This document shows positions 7,802 to 15,966 of a stretch of 64,000 bases of DNA, piece by piece (position 1 is the stretch's first letter; each line of letters starts with the position of its first letter). The notes under the pieces are model-generated. The model was not told the origin of the DNA and searched no databases. It worked only from the letters and a program-made list of their open reading frames with translations. The position numbers and the translations under genes were made by a program. The DNA comes from Arthrobacter sp. StoSoilB22 (GTDB lineage Bacteria > Actinomycetota > Actinomycetes > Actinomycetales > Micrococcaceae), in assembly GCF_019977315.1 (NCBI RefSeq), contig NZ_AP024652.1, forward strand, positions 3,224,001-3,288,000. The letters run 5' to 3'.

Positions 7802-9349
7802 ATGAACGCGAACAGCATGAACCCAGAGGAACCCGGAACGCCAAGCACGGCCAGCGGATCCGGCTCCAGCGCCCACACCGGCGCTTCCACCGGCGCCACC
7901 GGTGCCACGTCCGGGACGCCTTCGGGAACACCTGGAGAGGCCGGGACTTCCGCGGGAACCGGTCCCACCGGGGGCAACTACCCGCCCACCGGCACCGCTC
8001 CGGCAACCTCCCAGCAGAACTTCTTCGACTGGATCCGCAATCAAGGCATCCGCCGGGGACCGGACCGTTGGATTGGCGGCGTCGCAAGCGGTGTGGCCCA
8101 CCGATTCGGCATCGACCCCCTGATCGTGCGGGGCATCTTCATTGTCCTGGCACTCTTTGCAGGCGTCGGCGTGCTGCTTTACGGCATTGCCTGGGCGCTC
8201 CTGCCCGAGCCTGACGGCCGGATCCACGTACAGGAAGCCGCCGCGGGCCGTTGGTCAGGGGGTATGACCGGCGCATTGATCACCACCATCATCGGCCTGC
8301 CGAGCCTTGGCCGCGGATTCTGGGGCTGGGGCTGGGATGGTATGCCCGGCCTGTTCTGGACCCTCTTCTGGATGGGCGGAGTCTTCTACCTCATCTACTT
8401 CCTGGTCCAACGCAACAAAACCTCAAAAGGAGCACCGACCGTGGGTCAACAAAATTACTCCTCAACGCCCTATGCCGCGGCTCCCGGCGGCACGGGTTAC
8501 GGTACGCCCACGCAGTTCGCGTCCAGCACAACCACCGGCTCCACAACCACCGGAACCAATACCGGCGTACCCGTATACGGCGCGCCCGGCAGGTCAGGTG
8601 CCACACCGTCCGGGCCCTCCGGGTCCGTGCCCTCGCCGTCCGGGCCTTCCGGCCCTCGCCCTCCTTACGGACCAACTCCCCCGCAACAATGGCAGCCTAA
8701 ACCCGCCGCTCCTAAGCACAAGGGTCCAGGAGCTGCAATCGTCTCAGTCTCAGCCGGTGCAGCCCTCCTTGCCGGCGGCACGCTGAAAGCGCTCGACGCC
8801 GGAAATGTCATTGAACTGGGTAACTCGGGTAACGCCGTGGTGTGGGCTACCGGCGCAGCCGTACTTGGCTTGGGCATCCTCATTGCAGGACTTCGCGGAC
8901 GGACCTCGGGCTTCCTTGGCTTCCTCGCCGTGGCGGCCCTGATCACTGGCGGAATCTTCAACGTGATCCCCAGAGACGGCGACCGCTTCACCTTCCACGA
9001 CGTGAACTGGGCACCCACCAGCATTGAACAAGCACGGCTCGGCATTGACGTCACGGGGGCGCAGGGGCGGGTGGACTTGAGCGAGATCGCCCTAACGCCT
9101 CCGCTGATCTCCGAGGTACTCATTCCGGTTGACGCCACCGCCAGCAATGTCACGGTCATCATCCCCGACGATGTTCCTGTTGAGGTCAGGGCCGATATGA
9201 CGTTCGGCAACCTCAACGAACGTGGCACAGACCGCGGTGGGCGCCTCCAGGACGAGAGGACGCTCTACAACACTGAAAAGCCGGGAGCCAACCTCGTGGT
9301 GGAAATTGACGGCACGTTCAGCAACGTGACCATCCAGGAAGGAAACTGA
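7802..9349 (+). CDS. PspC-domain membrane protein with LiaF-like C-terminal domain
   Basis: 515 aa. Residues 1-75 are Gly/Ser/Thr/Pro-rich. Next comes a PspC domain (RRGPDRWIGGVASGVAHRFG and a helix LIVRGIFIVLALFAGVGVLLYGIAWALL), one or two more helices (~160-200), a second Pro/Ser-rich linker (~210-300), three helices (~305-385), and a C-terminal beta-rich part (ISEVLIPVDATASNVTVIIPDDVPVEVRADMTFG) like the LiaF/adhesin-type domain. It is probably a membrane regulator of the neighbouring kinase by analogy with LiaF-LiaRS. AGGA lies 7 nt before the ATG. It heads a three-gene operon divergent from the two-component genes. Confidence 0.85.
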   Translation: MNANSMNPEEPGTPSTASGSGSSAHTGASTGATGATSGTPSGTPGEAGTSAGTGPTGGNYPPTGTAPATSQQNFFDWIRNQGIRRGPDRWIGGVASGVAHRFGIDPLIVRGIFIVLALFAGVGVLLYGIAWALLPEPDGRIHVQEAAAGRWSGGMTGALITTIIGLPSLGRGFWGWGWDGMPGLFWTLFWMGGVFYLIYFLVQRNKTSKGAPTVGQQNYSSTPYAAAPGGTGYGTPTQFASSTTTGSTTTGTNTGVPVYGAPGRSGATPSGPSGSVPSPSGPSGPRPPYGPTPPQQWQPKPAAPKHKGPGAAIVSVSAGAALLAGGTLKALDAGNVIELGNSGNAVVWATGAAVLGLGILIAGLRGRTSGFLGFLAVAALITGGIFNVIPRDGDRFTFHDVNWAPTSIEQARLGIDVTGAQGRVDLSEIALTPPLISEVLIPVDATASNVTVIIPDDVPVEVRADMTFGNLNERGTDRGGRLQDERTLYNTEKPGANLVVEIDGTFSNVTIQEGN

Positions 9350-9350
9350 C

Positions 9351-9788
9351 ATGAACACCAACGAGCCAGGCAAAGCACGCGACCCGCAGCCAACTGAGCC
9401 TGCGCAGCCAACAGAACCGCTGCCCAGGGAGCAACGTTCGGCGGAAACCCGCCCCACGGAAGCCCTCCCCCGCGAAACCCGCCCCACGGAAGCCCTCCCC
9501 AAGCCGAGCCTCAAGCCAATCCCGCTCACCCCGCCGTTGGAGCCCAGCTTCGCAGTACAGCACACTGACGACGACGAACCCCGCCAGGCGCGGATAGGAA
9601 CTGTGGTGTGGGGGTTGATTGTGATCGCCCTCGCGGCCTTGATCGTCATCTCTACGCTCGGATGGGTCACTCTGAACGGCACGTACGTGCTGATCGGTTT
9701 GATGATCGGTGCCGGTGCGGCACTGGTGGTCGGTGGGCTCCTGGCAGCCCGCAAGGGTTCCGGCACACCGAAGAGTCCGGCCAAGTGA
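9351..9788 (+). CDS. Small two-helix membrane protein of unknown function
   Basis: 145 aa. The first ~75 residues are a charged, Pro/Thr/Glu-rich cytoplasmic tail containing a duplicated RETRPTEALP block; two membrane helices follow (about 80-102 and 109-131), with a short basic C-terminus. The ATG comes one base after the upstream stop codon, so translation is coupled to the PspC/LiaF-like gene. I do not recognise a family. The position suggests a part in the same envelope-stress module. Confidence 0.75.
   Translation: MNTNEPGKARDPQPTEPAQPTEPLPREQRSAETRPTEALPRETRPTEALPKPSLKPIPLTPPLEPSFAVQHTDDDEPRQARIGTVVWGLIVIALAALIVISTLGWVTLNGTYVLIGLMIGAGAALVVGGLLAARKGSGTPKSPAK
9444..9500 (+). repeat. Tandem 30-bp duplication inside the small membrane protein gene
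   Basis: The 27 bases at 9444-9470 (GAAACCCGCCCC...CTCCCC) recur exactly at 9474-9500. The period of 30 keeps the frame, so the protein carries two copies of ETRPTEALPR/K. Confidence 0.9.
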
Positions 9789-9837
9789 CCGCACGCAGCA
9801 ACGTGACAAAGCAACCACAACAGGGAAGGCTGTAGCC

Positions 9838-10086
9838 ATGGACAAGTTCTTCAGCATCGTCAGGGGCTTCGGCCTGAAGCGTGGACCGCAACGATGGCTG
9901 GGTGGCGTCTGCGGAGGAATCGCAGCAAAGCTCCGGGTAGACGTCGCGTACGTTCGGGTGGCTTTCCTGCTTTTCTGCCTGCTGCCCGGGCCGGCATTCG
10001 TGGTCTACATCCTGGGCTGGCTCCTCCTGCCGGACCAGAACAACAAGATCGCGCTCGAATCCTTCATCAGCCAACGTTCCCGGTAG
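9838..10086 (+). CDS. Short PspC-domain protein
   Basis: 82 aa from the ATG at 9838, with AGGGAAGG upstream; the longer open frame lacks a good start. Nearly the whole protein is a PspC domain: KRGPQRWLGGVCGGIAAKLRVDVAYVRVAFLLFCLLPGPAFVVYILGWLLLPDQ with one hydrophobic hairpin. PspC proteins respond to membrane damage. Last gene of the operon, followed by a strong terminator. With the kinase and the first gene, three separate PspC domains lie within 4 kb. Confidence 0.88.
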   Translation: MDKFFSIVRGFGLKRGPQRWLGGVCGGIAAKLRVDVAYVRVAFLLFCLLPGPAFVVYILGWLLLPDQNNKIALESFISQRSR

Positions 10087-10112
10087 TTTTCGTTTACAGC
10101 GGCCGAAGAACA

Positions 10113-10144
10113 CGAAACGCCCTGCCGGCCGGCGGGGCGTTTCG
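10113..10144 (+). terminator. Intrinsic terminator after the PspC operon
   Basis: CGAAACGCCCTGCC pairs with GGCGGGGCGTTTCG; a further GGCCGAA (10101-10107) can pair with TTCGGCC (10150-10156). Confidence 0.85.
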
Positions 10145-10196
10145 CTGTTTTCGGCCAGGTTTCCAATACCGCACGGCCAGGGTCAAAAGTAACCGT

Positions 10197-10227
10197 TTGT
10201 GTCCCACCCCACATGCGCGTCTACAAT
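10197..10227 (+). promoter_or_regulatory. Putative pfkA promoter
   Basis: TACAAT at 10222-10227 is a good -10; TTGTGT at 10197-10202 is a possible -35 with a long 19-bp spacer. The start would lie ~50 nt before pfkA. A five-codon frame (MSEQT) at 10272-10289 ends in ATGA that overlaps the pfkA start. Confidence 0.4.
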
Positions 10228-10285
10228 CATGGGGAGCTCAGCGTGGCGCTCTGCACGTATTCCTCCAAGCCATGAGTGAGCAAAC

Positions 10286-11311
10286 ATGAAAATTGGCATT
10301 CTTACCAGCGGTGGCGATTGCCCCGGCCTCAACGCAGTGATCCGCGGAGCAGTCCTCAAGGGCATCGCAATCCACGGCCAGGAGTTTGTTGGCTTCCGCG
10401 ACGGCTGGCGTGGTGTGGTTGAAGGTGATGTCATCGACATCCCCCGCACCATGGTCCGCGGTATTGCCAAGCAGGGCGGCACCATTCTGGGCACCTCCCG
10501 CACCAACCCGTTCGAAAACGGTGGAGGCCCGGACGTCATCAAAGCCCACATGGAACGCCTGGGCATTGACGCGATCATCGCCATCGGCGGCGAGGGCACC
10601 CTGGCAGCTGCCAAGCGGCTTACCGACGCCGGCCTGAAGATCGTCGGAGTCCCCAAGACCGTGGACAACGACCTCGATGCCACCGACTACACGTTCGGGT
10701 TCGATACCGCCGTCCAGATTGCCACTGAGGCCATCGACCGGCTCCGCACCACCGGCGAATCCCACCACCGTTGCATGATTGCCGAAGTGATGGGACGCCA
10801 CGTCGGCTGGATCGCACTGCACGCCGGTATGGCTGCCGGCGCACACGCCATCCTGATCCCCGAGCAGAAGGCCAGCATCGAGCAGATCACCGAATGGGTC
10901 CAGGAAGCCCACGACCGTGGCCGTGCGCCGCTGGTGGTGGTTGCTGAGGGCTTCGTCCCTGATCACATGGAGTCCCCGCACTCCGAGCGCGGCCTGGACA
11001 CGTTCGGCCGTCCCCGCCTGGGCGGCATCGCTGACCAGTTGGCACCGGAGATCGAGGCCCGCACCGGCATCGAAACCCGGGCCACGATCCTCGGCCACAT
11101 CCAGCGTGGTGGCGTTCCTACCGCCTACGACCGCGTTCTGGCGACGCGCCTGGGCATGGCCGCCATCGACTCCGTGGTGGAAGGCCGCTGGGGCACCATG
11201 GTGGCTCTGAAGGGCACAGACATTTCCCATGTGGGCTTCGAGGAAGCCTTGGGCAAGCTCAAGACCGTGCCACAACACCGCTACGACGAAGCGTCTGTGC
11301 TGTTCGGCTAG
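10286..11311 (+). CDS. pfkA: 6-phosphofructokinase
   Basis: 341 aa. It phosphorylates fructose 6-phosphate to fructose 1,6-bisphosphate in glycolysis. The N-terminus MKIGILTSGGDCPGLNAVIRG is the phosphate-loop region; IGGEGTLAAA is the nucleotide site, with Gly in the position where PPi-dependent enzymes carry Asp, which points to ATP as donor. PKTVDNDLDATDYTFGFDTA holds the catalytic Asp but with Lys before Thr, as in PPi enzymes; this mix is known in actinobacterial ATP-PFKs. MGRHVGWIALHAG and RGG(V)PTAYDR are substrate-site motifs. The start overlaps a tiny upstream ORF by 4 nt. Confidence 0.95.
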   Translation: MKIGILTSGGDCPGLNAVIRGAVLKGIAIHGQEFVGFRDGWRGVVEGDVIDIPRTMVRGIAKQGGTILGTSRTNPFENGGGPDVIKAHMERLGIDAIIAIGGEGTLAAAKRLTDAGLKIVGVPKTVDNDLDATDYTFGFDTAVQIATEAIDRLRTTGESHHRCMIAEVMGRHVGWIALHAGMAAGAHAILIPEQKASIEQITEWVQEAHDRGRAPLVVVAEGFVPDHMESPHSERGLDTFGRPRLGGIADQLAPEIEARTGIETRATILGHIQRGGVPTAYDRVLATRLGMAAIDSVVEGRWGTMVALKGTDISHVGFEEALGKLKTVPQHRYDEASVLFG

Positions 11312-11328
11312 TCGGCTAGGCTGAATCC

Positions 11329-12078
11329 ATGACCTTAGAGCCCACGTCCGCTGCCATCATCCAGCTGGCGTGGGCTCGTCGTTTGGGGCTCGACGACGAC
11401 GCTTTCGCCACCGCAGCTGCCCGGCTCACCACTTCCGCGGCGGACCCAGGCGACCTTGGCAACCGCATTACCCGTGTGGATGACGCAGCGCGGTCGCTGG
11501 TTTTCCTTCGCCTGTTTGGCGTCTCGGCGCTAGTGGGACCGCAGTGGGCCCTTGATGCAGCGGCAGCCATCCCCGATACCGAACTGGCCCAGCACGTAAC
11601 GCTGTTGACCATCACTCGCTCGCACGGCGGACACGGGCTTGGATCCTCCGCATTGTTCTTTGCAGACGACCTCCCGCTTCAGCAACCATCCGAAGAACTG
11701 ACGGTTTCGCAAGGCAACCCCGAGGCCATCAGCCTTGAGGGCTTGTGTCCCCCGGATGACGTCAACGAGGTTGGCCTTCAAGGGCTCGAACATCGCTTCA
11801 CCATCATGCATCCCGAGGAAGATCAGCCCACGCCGGTGGCCTGCGGTGCCTATTCCGAGTGGGAGGGCATTCTGGCCAATATGGGCGTGCTGGTTGCACC
11901 TCCCTGGCGGCGGCGAGGCTTGGGCACCCTGGCCGCTTCCATCGCTGCACATGAAGCACTTGCCTCCGGCCTGACTCTCCAGTGGAAGGCCGATGTCAGT
12001 AACACCGGTGCGCTGGCGATGGCCCGCAGCCTGGGATTTGCCACGGGCGGGCTCCACGCCAGCGTCATCCTCGGCTGA
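11329..12078 (+). CDS. GNAT-family N-acetyltransferase
   Basis: 249 aa. The last third holds the GNAT core: LANMGVLVAPPWRRRGLGTLAASIAAHEAL carries the RRRGLG acetyl-CoA loop, and WKADVSNTGALAMARSLGF is the typical C-terminal strand-helix. The N-terminal ~100 residues are not recognisable as GNAT and may set substrate choice. The ATG lies 18 nt after the pfkA stop, so it may be read from the pfkA transcript. Substrate unknown. Confidence 0.85.
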   Translation: MTLEPTSAAIIQLAWARRLGLDDDAFATAAARLTTSAADPGDLGNRITRVDDAARSLVFLRLFGVSALVGPQWALDAAAAIPDTELAQHVTLLTITRSHGGHGLGSSALFFADDLPLQQPSEELTVSQGNPEAISLEGLCPPDDVNEVGLQGLEHRFTIMHPEEDQPTPVACGAYSEWEGILANMGVLVAPPWRRRGLGTLAASIAAHEALASGLTLQWKADVSNTGALAMARSLGFATGGLHASVILG

Positions 12079-12130
12079 CACAGAACTGAACTGGCCCGGC
12101 TTTGAACCCGGAAGGGATTGATCCTGCCCT

Positions 12131-12178
12131 ACAACAGCTCAGGACCACCCCAAAAGTGGGCTGGTCCTGCGCTGTTGT
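12131..12178. terminator. Long hairpin between convergent genes
   Basis: ACAACAGC, CAGGACCA and CCC pair with GGG, TGGTCCTG and GCTGTTGT, with single-base interruptions. It lies between the ends of the GNAT gene and the efflux gene and probably stops both transcripts. Confidence 0.75.
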
Positions 12179-12194
12179 CCGGAAAATGTCAGCG

Positions 12195-13712
12195 CTACTT
12201 GCCCACTGTTTCCTGAACGGCCGGTACCTCGGGGGCCTTTCCGCCCCAGCCTTGCACCGACTTGGGCTTGCCAAAGAACAGTGCCATCACCGCTCCCAGA
12301 AGAATCGCACAGGCGGGCAACAGGATGGACTGGCTCATCGCCGTCGAGAATCCCGCGTGCAGCGCCTCCGGCAACACTCCGGTCATGGAGGCTTCACCCG
12401 CAGGAGCTCCGGCTGGAGCCGCAGGCAGTTCTGCCGCGAGCCGAGACTGAATGAGGGCAGCAATGGCAGCCGAACCCAACACAGCACCGATCTGGCGTGT
12501 GGTGTTGAAAACGCCGGAACCGGCCCCTGCCTGGCGTGGTTCCAGGTTGCGGGTGGTCGCGTTGGACACCGGACCCCAGATGAAGGCGTTGGCAACGCCC
12601 TGCAATGCGCTGGGCAGCAGGAACATCCAGATAGGAGTGTCCGGGCCCAGCAGGGACGCGGTCCAGAACAATGCTCCGGAAAGGCAGACGAGGCCGAAGG
12701 ATGCGAACCAGCGCGGGTTTGCGCGGTCTATGAGCTTGCCGACGAACGGAGCGAGCGCACCCGAAATAACAGCCATGGGAATCATCAGCAAGGCAGACTG
12801 CGTTGGCGTCAGGCCCCGCACCGTTTGGTAGTAGAAAATGGTGGGCAGCGGGAAGGCTGTCACCGTGAAGCCCACGGCCATGATGGTGCTGTTTCCCAGG
12901 GAGAAATTGCGGTCTTTGAACAGGCCAAGCGGCAGCAGTGGTTCCCCTCCACGGCGTTCAAGAAGCCACTGCCAGGCGACAAACAGAACCAGGACTACAA
13001 GTCCGGTAATGATCAAACCCCACACCGAAACGAACCCGGTAACCGTTCCCCACTTGTAGGTTTGGCCCTCTTGGATGCCAAACACCAGCAAGAACATACC
13101 GACGGCGGACAGCACCACGCCCACGACGTCGAACGTGTGGGTGTGAGTGCTCAGTTTCGGCACGAAACGCGTGACAAGGATAAAGGCCACGATGCCGATG
13201 GGGACGTTGACGAAGAAGATCCACTCCCAGCCAAGGCTGTCCACCAGCAGACCACCAAGGATCGGGCCGATCAGTACTGCCATTCCTGCCGTAGCTCCCC
13301 ACAGCCCCATGGCTGCGCCGCGGCGGTCGGGCGGGAAGATTCGCGTAATCACGGCCATGGTCTGAGGCGTCATCATGGCGGCACCGAAGCCTTGGACGGC
13401 GCGCGCAGCGATCAACATGGTGATGTCGCCGGAGAGCCCGCACCAGAGGGAAGCGAGGGTAAAGACCACCAGGCCGATCAGGTAAAGGTTCTTGGGGCCG
13501 AACCGATCACCCAGCCTGCCCGTGATCAACAGGGGCACGGCATAGGCCAGCAAGTAGGCGCTGGTGACCCAAATGACGGCGTTGATATCCGTGTTGAGGC
13601 CCTCCATGATCCGCGGGTTCGCGACCGACACAATGGTGGTGTCGATGAGGATCATGAAGAAACCCACCACGAGTGACCACAGCGCGGGCCACGGCTTAGC
13701 TACGTTTTCCAA
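12195..13712 (-). CDS. DHA2-family MFS drug efflux transporter (EmrB/QacA type)
   Basis: 505 aa with about 14 hydrophobic helices, the DHA2 number. Motif A-like GRLGDRFGPKNLYLIGL follows helix 2 and motif C-like GPILGGLLVDSLGWEWIFFVNVPIG lies in helix 5. These proton antiporters export lipophilic cations and drugs. The TTG start has AAAGGAA upstream, and the gene overlaps the end of the PadR-family regulator by 17 nt, so the two are co-transcribed and the pump is probably induced when PadR releases its operator. Substrate unknown. Confidence 0.92.
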   Translation of the reverse strand: MENVAKPWPALWSLVVGFFMILIDTTIVSVANPRIMEGLNTDINAVIWVTSAYLLAYAVPLLITGRLGDRFGPKNLYLIGLVVFTLASLWCGLSGDITMLIAARAVQGFGAAMMTPQTMAVITRIFPPDRRGAAMGLWGATAGMAVLIGPILGGLLVDSLGWEWIFFVNVPIGIVAFILVTRFVPKLSTHTHTFDVVGVVLSAVGMFLLVFGIQEGQTYKWGTVTGFVSVWGLIITGLVVLVLFVAWQWLLERRGGEPLLPLGLFKDRNFSLGNSTIMAVGFTVTAFPLPTIFYYQTVRGLTPTQSALLMIPMAVISGALAPFVGKLIDRANPRWFASFGLVCLSGALFWTASLLGPDTPIWMFLLPSALQGVANAFIWGPVSNATTRNLEPRQAGAGSGVFNTTRQIGAVLGSAAIAALIQSRLAAELPAAPAGAPAGEASMTGVLPEALHAGFSTAMSQSILLPACAILLGAVMALFFGKPKSVQGWGGKAPEVPAVQETVGK

Positions 13713-14325
13713 GGGATTCCTTTGGTTTGCTTATAAGTTCGGTTGGAGCCGGTTGGGGTTCATCCCAGGGCAGGCGCCCGTTGCCCAACTCCTCAAGGAG
13801 GCCGCGGATCCACGCGATCTCCGTTCGGCGCATTGCCTGTTGGTACGTGATGTCGATCCAGTACTTACGGGCCAGTCCCTTGCCCGTCACGGTGGCTTCG
13901 GCGTGGACGAGGAAGTCAAGATCGGCATTCAGTGCAACAACCCGCTCCTCCAACAGCCCCATCACCACCTCCGCGGGAAGGTGATGGGCCTCGGCGATTG
14001 CGTGAGGGAAGACGGGGTATTCATTCACAGGGGTGGAGAGCATGGCCTGCAGACGGGCATCGAGGGCAACATGTCCGGCTGAAGTGATCCGGTAGGTGGT
14101 CCGTTCCGGGCGGTTTCCTTCGCGTTCGGTTCCCGTAGCCTCGATGAGCCGGCTTTCCTCGAGCCGGCCCATGGCGTGATACAGGGTCCCGGGGCGCACT
14201 TTCACGAGGCGGTCCTCATGACGGGCCATCAGCAACTGGTACATCTCGTAAGGATGCATGGGCCCCTCCGCCAAAAGGGCCAGCGCGGCTACCCCCAGTG
14301 GGGTCAAGGCAGCGGCCTTGGGCAT
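13696..14325 (-). CDS. PadR-family transcriptional regulator of the efflux pump
   Basis: 209 aa. N-terminal winged helix: LTPLGVAALALLAEGPMHPYEMYQLLMARHEDRLVKVRPGTLYHAMGRLEESRLI, the PadR signature with the conserved Tyr/His wing (GTLYHAMGRLE). The C-terminal half (AEAHHLPAEVVMGLLEERVVALNADLDFL) is the coiled-coil dimer part of the longer PadR subfamily. It is probably a repressor that loses DNA affinity on binding a drug-like ligand. A palindromic operator lies directly upstream, and the efflux gene overlaps its 3' end. Confidence 0.93.
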   Translation of the reverse strand: MPKAAALTPLGVAALALLAEGPMHPYEMYQLLMARHEDRLVKVRPGTLYHAMGRLEESRLIEATGTEREGNRPERTTYRITSAGHVALDARLQAMLSTPVNEYPVFPHAIAEAHHLPAEVVMGLLEERVVALNADLDFLVHAEATVTGKGLARKYWIDITYQQAMRRTEIAWIRGLLEELGNGRLPWDEPQPAPTELISKPKESLGKRS

Positions 14326-14347
14326 AACAAACCCCCTTCCGAATCAA

Positions 14348-14379
14348 ATACTCCACAACAACTATTCCACGTGGAGTAT
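14348..14379. promoter_or_regulatory. Candidate PadR operator
   Basis: ATACTCCAC (14348-14356) and GTGGAGTAT (14371-14379) are perfect inverted arms 14 bp apart; inside lies the palindrome TCCACGTGGA (14366-14375). It is 23-54 bp upstream of the padR ATG. AT-rich palindromes with ATAC/GTAT ends are usual for this family. Confidence 0.75.
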
Positions 14380-14407
14380 AAGGATGCAAAGGAACCCGGA
14401 GACACAG

Positions 14408-14436
14408 AAAGCCCAGCCGCCAGGCGGCTGGGCTTT
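14408..14436 (-). terminator. Terminator after the YgfZ-ankyrin unit
   Basis: AAAGCCCAGCCGCC and GGCGGCTGGGCTTT form a 14-bp perfect stem around a single-base loop, just past the ankyrin gene. Confidence 0.85.
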
Positions 14437-14452
14437 CCAAGCACTAGTTGCG

Positions 14453-14845
14453 TTAGTCCAGCAGGGCCTGAATCTCTGACCTGGCGAACATTGTGGCGGC
14501 ATCGCGCGCGGAGGGAGTTCCGGCGTCGGGATCTGCTCCAGCATCCAGCAGCACCCGGGCGACGCCGGTGTATCCCTTGAAGACCGCCCCGGCCAGCGGA
14601 GTCTGTCCGCGATCGTTGGCGGCATTGACGTCGGCACCGTGATGGAGGATGAGTTGTACGGCTTCCTCGTGCCCGTGATACGCGGCCAGCATCAGGAGGG
14701 AGTCGCCGGCGGCGTTGGTCAGCGTGGCAGGAGCGCCGGCGCTCAAGTAGCCTCGTAGCAGTTCGGTGTCCCCTTCGCGGGCAGCATCGAACAGGGCGTG
14801 GGCCAGGGCCAACGTTTCGTCGTCGGGGCCTGTAGCTTGGCTCAT
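14453..14845 (-). CDS. Ankyrin-repeat protein
   Basis: 130 aa made almost wholly of ankyrin repeats: DTELLRGYLSAGAPATLTNA, GDSLLMLAAYHGHEEAVQLILHHGADVNAAND and GQTPLAGAVFKGYTGVARVLLDAGADPDAG. No signal peptide is visible, so it is cytoplasmic and probably binds another protein. Its ATG overlaps the stop of the YgfZ-like gene (ATGA), which makes it part of that transcript. Partner unknown. Confidence 0.9.
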   Translation of the reverse strand: MSQATGPDDETLALAHALFDAAREGDTELLRGYLSAGAPATLTNAAGDSLLMLAAYHGHEEAVQLILHHGADVNAANDRGQTPLAGAVFKGYTGVARVLLDAGADPDAGTPSARDAATMFARSEIQALLD

Positions 14846-15927
14846 CTGTGGGGTCCCTTCAGGAATCCGGTCTGGCGCCCGACAACCTGGCCGGCGTCGG
14901 GGGCGACGATCACTTCCTGGGCTGCGATGTAAGGTTCTTCACCGTCCATCACCGTCAGGGTTTCCTCCGCCGATACGGACCGCTTGATCACGGCCAAAGC
15001 AACGGGTCCCATTTCAAAGTGCTGCGCCACCGATGTCAGAGTACCCACCTTGCGCTCCCCGACAAATACAACACTGCCAACGGCTGGCAGTGTGTGCTGT
15101 GAGCCATCAAGCTGCAGGAACACGAGGCGCCGCGGCGGGTGGCCCAGGTTGTGGACACGAGCAATGGTTTCCTGGCCCTTGTAGCAGCCCTTGTTCAGGT
15201 GTACTGAGGTCCTCAAAAGGTCCAGTTCGTGGGGAATCGTCTTCTCGTCTGTCTCGGCACCGAGGCGGGGCCGCCAAGCAGCAATCCGCAGGGCATCCGC
15301 TGCCATGGCGCCTGCCAACGGAAGGCCCTCCACGGATTGCTCCAGTTGGGCCGCCGGGACAAGGTACTCGAACCAAGGGCGCTCGAGCCCGGGATGCGAT
15401 TCCTCGGGAACGATGCTGTAGGCGTAGCCGCCGGGGCTTACGTGCGGCCAGGGATCCTCCCACACCAAGCGCCCGGTCAGTTGCTCCTGCGGTTTGGTGG
15501 CACCCACCACGGCCCACTGCTCAGAGACGTCCTCAATGTCGACGCGGAGCATGAACTTCATCCTGTTCAGCCATTCAGCCAATGGCCCTGCCTCGGCAGT
15601 CTCCACGATCAGCCATGTGGTGGTGCCATCGTCAATGACGCGGGCATCGAACTCGATGCGGCCCTGAACGCTGAGCAGCAACAGTTCGCTGGCAACGCCG
15701 GGCTGAAGGTTGGTGACCTGTTGGGACGAGAGCGTGTTGAGCCAGCTGAGCCGGTCCGGGCCAGTCACGGTCACCACGCCACGGTGCGAAAGATCGACGA
15801 CGGCGGTTCCGATTGCCAGGGCGCGCTGCTCACGCAGCGGTTCGCCATAGTGAGCGGCGACGCCGGCGTCCAGGCCGGTGTCCTCGACGGCGCCGGGGCG
15901 CGACAACAGAGGGCTCTTGTAAGTCAT
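14842..15927 (-). CDS. ygfZ: YgfZ/GcvT-family folate-binding protein
   Basis: 361 aa. The hallmark K-G-C-Y-x-G-Q-E is present as NKGCYKGQETIARVHN. The N-terminal part (VVDLSHRGVVTVTGPDRLSWLNTLSSQQV) is the GcvT-like folate-binding fold. YgfZ binds tetrahydrofolate and supports assembly or repair of some Fe-S enzymes, including the tRNA methylthiolase MiaB in E. coli. The gene starts at an ATG at 15927 and is coupled to the ankyrin gene downstream. Confidence 0.92.
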   Translation of the reverse strand: MTYKSPLLSRPGAVEDTGLDAGVAAHYGEPLREQRALAIGTAVVDLSHRGVVTVTGPDRLSWLNTLSSQQVTNLQPGVASELLLLSVQGRIEFDARVIDDGTTTWLIVETAEAGPLAEWLNRMKFMLRVDIEDVSEQWAVVGATKPQEQLTGRLVWEDPWPHVSPGGYAYSIVPEESHPGLERPWFEYLVPAAQLEQSVEGLPLAGAMAADALRIAAWRPRLGAETDEKTIPHELDLLRTSVHLNKGCYKGQETIARVHNLGHPPRRLVFLQLDGSQHTLPAVGSVVFVGERKVGTLTSVAQHFEMGPVALAVIKRSVSAEETLTVMDGEEPYIAAQEVIVAPDAGQVVGRQTGFLKGPHR

Positions 15928-15966
15928 ATGTAGTAGAAGTCCTTGCGACTCAGCGGTATTCCGGTA

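Noticed and set aside
12102..13676. 524-codon plus-strand frame
   Set aside because: Antisense to the DHA2 efflux gene; composition is Gln/Arg/His-rich and typical of shadow frames in GC-rich DNA.
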